From assembly GCA_934045905.1 (NCBI GenBank), contig OW203773.1, positions 22,927,246-22,991,245 on the forward strand: a DNA stretch of 64,000 nucleotides. The letters are read 5' to 3'. Under the pieces are notes generated by a model. That model was not told the origin of the DNA. It saw only the letters and a program-made list of their open reading frames with translations, and made no database searches. The position numbers were made by a program, and so were the translations under genes. Source of the stretch: Leuctra nigra (lineage: Eukaryota > Arthropoda > Insecta > Plecoptera > Leuctridae). Of the stretch, positions 58,226-64,000 are shown piece after piece; within the stretch, counting starts at the first letter, position 1, and every line of letters begins with the position of its first letter.

Positions 58226-59600
58226 CTTTCGTAATGTAATAATCATAAAATACCGTTAAACCGCTAAAATAAATTTCTAGTACAGAAACGGCAATGTTAT
58301 CCAGCTATTCGACGTTAGGGACACATTCTTGTTCTGTCATGGCTGTATATCATGGGAGACTTGCTGCACAGTGTTTACCAGTCAAACCAGAACTATAAAA
58401 CTATCGCTGGACATTGTTTCACGACTTTAAACAGATTCTCAGCTAGATTATCGGTTGAGGAAAAAGTCGCGAATAAATAACTTCACACAGGAAAGGTAAA
58501 CAATATCTGCATAACTGCATAATATTCCTCAAGGGTTACGTCGATTATTTTAAGTCGTCACGCGAATTACATTTTTATTTCGTGATTCTGACGTCGCATT
58601 TAAAATGTTCACTAATCTTTGATAAAAACACTGGTTTTAAGTAAAAGCCATGTAAAATGGAGCGCGATATTTCGCCGATGAGTTCGGTCGGTTTCCTCAG
58701 GCGAGACTGACAAGACACATTCAAAACAAAACAAACCTAACTACTAGCTTAAAATGACCCCTACTGAGTAACCGGTGAACTTGTCATTCCAAATCTCGCA
58801 CAACCGACCATGAGTCATCCAAGAAATAGCTCGGTTGGCTGATAATGTTTTCATTCACAAAATATTGGCAGCTTCAAAAAAATGTATTTTTCTCACATTG
58901 TTTTCTTTATAAATTGCCTCAGCAGATTCCGAATTAAAATTAGGTATGCAAATTCAACCATGCATGATCAGCTACCACAGACGAAGAAACTTGATGCTTT
59001 TTTACCTTGTCACTGACAAGACAAAACATACATGACTATCGAGATGGTTTGATTACTGTTGTTTGGGGGGGGGGGGGGGGGGGGGGGGGGGGAGACTACG
59101 AAATATCAGCAGTCCTTTCATTAGGTGACAAAGGACCACGACCTTTGTTGAGTTCAGAGAAAATCTGAAAAATTAGTTGTTTTTGTACACAAATAGCCAA
59201 AGGAACTCGTCTTCAGTCCACAGTTTGAAAAAAAAATATTGCACCTTATTATTGTATCCATTAAAAATGTGAAGAAATAAAAGAAATATATTATTAAATT
59301 CCAAAAAACGGTTAGACACAAAAATGAGTTTAATTTTTTTTTATTGTTGTTACCTATATATACTATTTTTTTGAGATAGGAAGGTTTGCTCCAAAAACCC
59401 TTACATTAAAAAATAAATGTCTTATGTATAATTAAGTAACACAAAAATATATTTGTTTATATGTAATGACATACAATAATATATGTCTATGCATTTTAAA
59501 CAGGTGTTAACTCAATTGGTTAAGAAAGGTCGCAAGTGGGAAGAGAATCGAAGCCATGACCCCCGAAGTGCAGTTCCGTATTGTTACTCAATAAACATCT
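58226..59600. other. No gene seen: includes a 28-base G tract
   Basis: Possible promoter region of the receptor gene (minus strand), but no element can be assigned. A poly-G run spans 59065-59092. Confidence 0.45.
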
Positions 59601-59602
59601 AC

Positions 59603-59925
59603 CCATAAAAATACACTCCGTGTAAAAATACCAGCCAAGTCTCTTCAACTATTAAAAAAAAAAAAAAATCTAAAAATCGCCCTGAAAAGCTGTGATATCA
59701 ATAAATGGGCAAAGTCAAAACTCAATTTAAAAAACCAAAATATACATGGTGCATCGCATATACTAGATATTTTAGAAGTATAGGCCAGATGTGAAGTATA
59801 CAGAAAATCTACCTACCCTATAATGCCCTACAAACGATGCGCCAAGTATATTTTGGTTTTTAAATTTAAGTTTTGACTTGGCCCATTTTTTGATATCACT
59901 ACTTTTCAGTGCTGAATTAAGTTAA
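59603..59925. repeat. Foldback of the 'CAGCCAAGTCT' family, right arm truncated
   Basis: Left CCCATAAAAATACACTCCGT and ACCAGCCAAGTCTCTTCAAC; right CGATGCGCCAAGTATATTTT and GACTTGGCCCATTTTTTGAT, ending near CAGTGCTGAATTAAG, about 80 bases short of a full arm. Confidence 0.75.
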
Positions 59926-60704
59926 AATAAATTCAACTCAAATCTCTCAAATTTCTTAATTTCATTAAGTTTAAATGATATTTTTGGTCGAAAATCAAAT
60001 GTTCCGATTAAGTTCAAATTATGTTTGGTGATCAAGACCATCATTATCTAAAATGTCACACATTTTAAGCCCAATGAGTCAAGTAATTACAGACATATTG
60101 ACATTTTATAACTTTTAAATCGCTATCAGGTCGAAGGTCGACTAATAAATTAGCTTCGCTATTATTGTTCACACATTTCAAAATTTACGGTTCAAAAGTT
60201 TTTATGACATTTTAGTAAGTGTAGCTTTGTACAGTCACACATAATTTTCACATTACGTTTTGAAGCGAAAGCCCTTGACATTGCATAATGAGTATAAAAG
60301 AGTAATTAAAATTATAATTAATTATAATAATTATGTAATTTGCATTCCAATGCAGGTTGTAGTTGTATTGCTTACAATCCCATCCGAAACGTCAAAGAAT
60401 TTCGCATTCAATCATTAAAAATAAATATGCATATTTATAAATCACATTGCATTGTTACTTTCCTTTACCTGGATAAATATTAGATTCGAATACATACTAA
60501 CAAGGAAAAATGCCAAGATGACTTTGCTAAAATATATTTGCTACATTGACAAGTACAATTTGCATACACCTGAAGTAAAATTTGGTGAGAAATTTAAGCA
60601 TTGAACGTAATTTTCTTTGTTTTCGTCAAGGTCAGAAATAAATTGCATCTTACTAAGAAATTTAACACATCCACAAAGAAGAGGATATTTAGTTTATGAT
60701 GTTA

Positions 60705-60773
60705 CTAGGAAAACGCGCAGTTTAACGCCTTGATGAGCGAGCACAGATTTGTGCAACATCTACAGCCAAACAC
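60705..60773 (-). mobile_element. Helitron-like 3' end (minus strand)
   Basis: On the minus strand: TAGATGTTGCACAAATCTGT, GCTCGCTCATCAAGGCGTTA, then GCGCGTTTTCCTAG followed by T. Confidence 0.5.
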
Positions 60774-60914
60774 GATAGGTACACATAACGATTTTCTTTG
60801 CAACATTGTAGTGACTTACCCACTTTTTCCAAAAATATATTTTGACAACTCATTCAAAACTCTTCAAATGTCAACAAGGCTGTAAATACTTGACTGATTT
60901 GGTTGATTTTTATT

Positions 60915-61199
60915 TATTTTTTTGTCTGGGGCTTAACGTTGCACAGTTCTGCAGCGAGGCTAATGGCGACGGATGAATGATTATAATGATGATTGGGAGA
61001 TGATGGTGAAGAGTAGGTTATAGGATGGAAAGTGGGAAGGAGGCGGTCGTGGCCTATTAGTAGGGTACCTTCCCAGCATTTGCCTGTCGACTGAGGGAAA
61101 ACCACGAAAAAACCCCAGTCAGGAAGGACGGCCGCGGGAATCGAACCCGGGCCTCCGGAATACAAGCTGAGAGCGTTAACCACTCACCCAACCTGTTCC
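60915..61199 (-). mobile_element. tRNA-derived SINE, full-length (minus strand)
   Basis: Same family as 44977 and 47481. The head on the minus strand is GGTTGGGTGAGTGGTTAACG with B box GGGTTCGATTCCCG, the best-preserved A box of the three copies. Confidence 0.9.
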
Positions 61200-64000
61200 A
61201 AAATATGAGATAATGTTGGCTTTGATCACCATGATAAATTTGAACTTAATCGGATCATGTTGATTTTCGACCAATCTTAAAAAATTTAAACAATTAGAGG
61301 ATTTCGCTGCACTTTGTAAAATATGAGACAGTGTTGGTTTTAATGACCTCAAAAATTCTAAATTGATCAGATGCAATCGGAAAGTATTTTTTTAATTTGA
61401 ACCACTAAGCGGATTTCTAAAAAAAAATGTCTGCAAACCCCCGAGATGGTTCGTGTTTGCAAAATTTCAGATCTATCGAAGAAAAATGTTACCTGTATCG
61501 TCAGTAACAGATAAAAAATAATAAAAAAACAGAGGTCCGTGCCAAAAGAGCCAAAAACAAATCGCGCGCTCAAATTATCACGTTATTATTTTGTCTCCGG
61601 CATTTGATATTAATAGTTGTCTTCAGAATCACACTGTTATGAGACTAGGCTAATTGTGTTTTTATTTGGCGCCACTACCTGATGAAGGCCATTGACCGGT
61701 AGCAAGTAGAAATTAGAATGCAAGAGAGTACAATTACAAAAACAAATGATCTTAAACAACACGCGTGAGCGAAAATTGTATTTCGATTGCAGAAATACTT
61801 CTAGCCTTGTAGATGTTCCGATTAGACTAAATGTGAAACAAACATTACAGAAAGATATGTGAAATATATCAAGGCGCTAGATTCAAAATAATAACAATCT
61901 GGTAAACAAATATGAAATTAACATGTCAACAATCTAAAATTACGACAGTATCGTGTATTAACACCTACATAAGAACAATTTAAATTTTTGGCGTTTTTTT
62001 TTAGATCCTAAATAAGTATGACATATAATATTCCATACGATTTAATGGAAACATTCCAAGTTTTCTTCTTAAAAATTGTTATATTTCTAATATAGTGCAT
62101 TTTAAGGATATTAATAAACAATTTACCAACCAAGTTCAACGTAAGGTTCAAGTTCAAGTATAATTATTTCGTAATACGTAAATATGAAATTATAATGCTG
62201 TTTTTTTACCTTAAACAAAGACTGAAGAAGGGGAAGGGGAATATGCAACTTTAGGGAGGGGGGGGGGGGGGGGGAATGTTACCTCATATAAATATTATGA
62301 CAGCTTAGGAACAAACTAATTAATTTAAATTATTTACCACTTAACATATGTTTAAATAATATTTCAATTGTTTTCTTCTAATCAACAAATGCAGTTAGCA
62401 AGGAAGAAGTTGTAAATATTTATAAACCAGATTTTTCACTTCAATAAATAAAAAAATTGAAAGTTATGAGAAAAATACAATTGTATAAAAAATTTACAAG
62501 GAAGTAAAAATATAAACCTTAAACAAATTATGAAGGCAAGAAAAAAAGAGAAAATTAACAAAATGTTAAATCAAATAAGGCACCAAAAAATTAGAAAATT
62601 CCTGAAAATCAAATTATTATACGACAGATCAACTTATCAATATTAAACGATATGACAATAATAAAAAAAAATCAACAAAATTAATAAAAATTATCCAAAA
62701 TACGAAAAAATTTGCGAGAATCATTTTAATGCACGTAAGTCAAAATTTAATATAACGTTAATTAAAAAATAATTAAAATCAAAAATATAATAGAGAAAGA
62801 TACATAAAACGAAACATTTGGGGAATTTAGTTACATAAATTCACATACAATTAGATTCGTGAAAATTAAAAAAAAAAAAGGGAATATAAGGAAATTATAA
62901 CATTACTTGTACAAGTGAACGAGAAAAAGCTCGTTCGCAAATTAATGCAATCGTTGCAATGTTTCTGCAATTTTAAATGCAAATTAATTAATTTATATCA
63001 TTTAAAAGATTTCCTTGTACTTAATTTAAGCTTGGTAAGGGGAACTGTGCAAAAGAAATGAATCACATAGATAATTTACAGTGCGGTTACAGAATACAAA
63101 GTTTAGTGAGATATATTTTGAAAAAATTAAAATAAATACATTTAAAAAAAATTGTGCTTTATTAATTTTGATTTAACATATTGTGTTTATTTTCTGTTTT
63201 TTCTTGCCTTATTTTACAGTGTTTATTTACAATGCGGTTACAAAATTCAAAAATTTGTGAGAAATATTTTGAAAAACTGAAAATAATAACATTTAAAAAA
63301 TACTCTGCAAACTGGTGTAATGTTGCTAAATGTCTCGAAATTTGATTCTCTGAAAACTGATATAACTAAATAAAATAAACACGTACATTTTGATGCTTAT
63401 TATTAAAATGACTTACCTAAGCACGAACCTCTAAAACCACCTGTCAACTGAGTCCAACACAAATGATTTGAAATATAAATATTATCCGTATTTCCCCCAC
63501 CACTGTTCCTGCATTTACCTGCCTGTGTTTCTTACATCATTGAAGATTCCCCTTCACACCTTATAGAGAGACAGCCACTATCTAGTCAGTCTACTGATTC
63601 ACTTATTTGTTTTGACATTACGTGTTTCCAAGTGTACCTAGTTAAGATGGAGAAACAATTGAAATTGTAATTTAGTTTTAAATTTACTTTTGAACCATAG
63701 CAAACAAAATGTTTTTACAAATTTCATCTTTATAATCTGCCATTTACCTAGTACCACAACATCCACCAGAGTGCCGTCGTGTTTCTTGTTTTCTCGATCA
63801 TTGCTACTGCTAGACCTTAATTGTTGAGTGGGGATCTACAAATTGGCAGGCGCGTAGGAACTACTTTTATCATGGAGGGGGGGGGGGGGGGGGGGGGGAC
63901 TGCGACACCCGCAGGTCGTTTTTTAGATTTTAAACCAGTTAAAAGTGATTCTGGGGCTTTTAAATGCATAAACTGAATTTAAAAAAAATCCAATTGTTGC
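61200..64000. other. No gene seen: AT-rich flank with two poly-G tracts
   Basis: Short frames on both strands carry no recognisable domain. G runs lie at 62258-62274 and 63877-63898. Much of 62280-63420 is very AT-rich. Confidence 0.5.

Overview
The window is metazoan nuclear DNA, most likely from an arthropod: exons are short and separated by GT-AG introns of up to about 24 kb, the background is AT-rich, and transposable elements are abundant (LINEs, a Penelope-like fragment, hAT, PIF/Harbinger-like and Mutator-like elements, Helitron-like ends, tRNA-derived SINEs, foldback elements). I cannot name the species. No operon, prokaryotic or viral gene was seen.

Layout. (1) 338-5931, plus strand: the 3' end of a gene joining a trypsin-like serine protease domain, a Thr/Pro/Cys-rich linker and a C-type lectin domain. 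All intron phases fit, but the protease exon has an in-frame TAG. (2) About 2-14.2 kb: mobile elements and repeats, including a 1.1 kb foldback element, a hAT element with a perfect 8-bp target duplication, a 105-bp minisatellite of about 19 copies, a composite element carrying ETS-CRE-like motifs, a Penelope-like fragment, and a 1.2 kb element with a perfect 9-bp target duplication. (3) 14450-57655, minus strand: a complete CD36/class B scavenger receptor gene that I could assemble from ten phase-compatible exons (557 aa). Two of its exons (exon 6 and the last exon) have their acceptor and 5' half tandemly repeated about five times. Its introns hold a decayed LINE with a 2A-like motif (about 18.3-22.8 kb), itself interrupted by another DNA element, plus several inverted-repeat elements.

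(4) 34.7-56.2 kb, plus strand: a tandem family of small secreted proteins, lying entirely inside the 23.9-kb first intron of the CD36 gene and on the opposite strand. Each full member has a noncoding leader exon, an exon coding for a signal peptide of exactly 17 codons plus one base, and a single exon for the whole mature protein, joined in phase 1. Two members encode Thr/Pro-rich, N-glycosylation-rich proteins; the others encode proteins with a pair of EF-hands. There are five signal-peptide exons but eight mature-protein exons, so some mature exons may be alternative terminal exons sharing one signal exon. Shared upstream motifs, shared 3' UTR sequence and shared transposon relics in the introns show that the cluster grew by tandem duplication. 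This nested, modular family is the best candidate for an undescribed system here.

(5) 56.2-64 kb: repeats and AT-rich sequence around the first coding exon of the CD36 gene, with no other supported gene. Exon boundaries come from reading splice sites and phases by eye; no transcript evidence was available.
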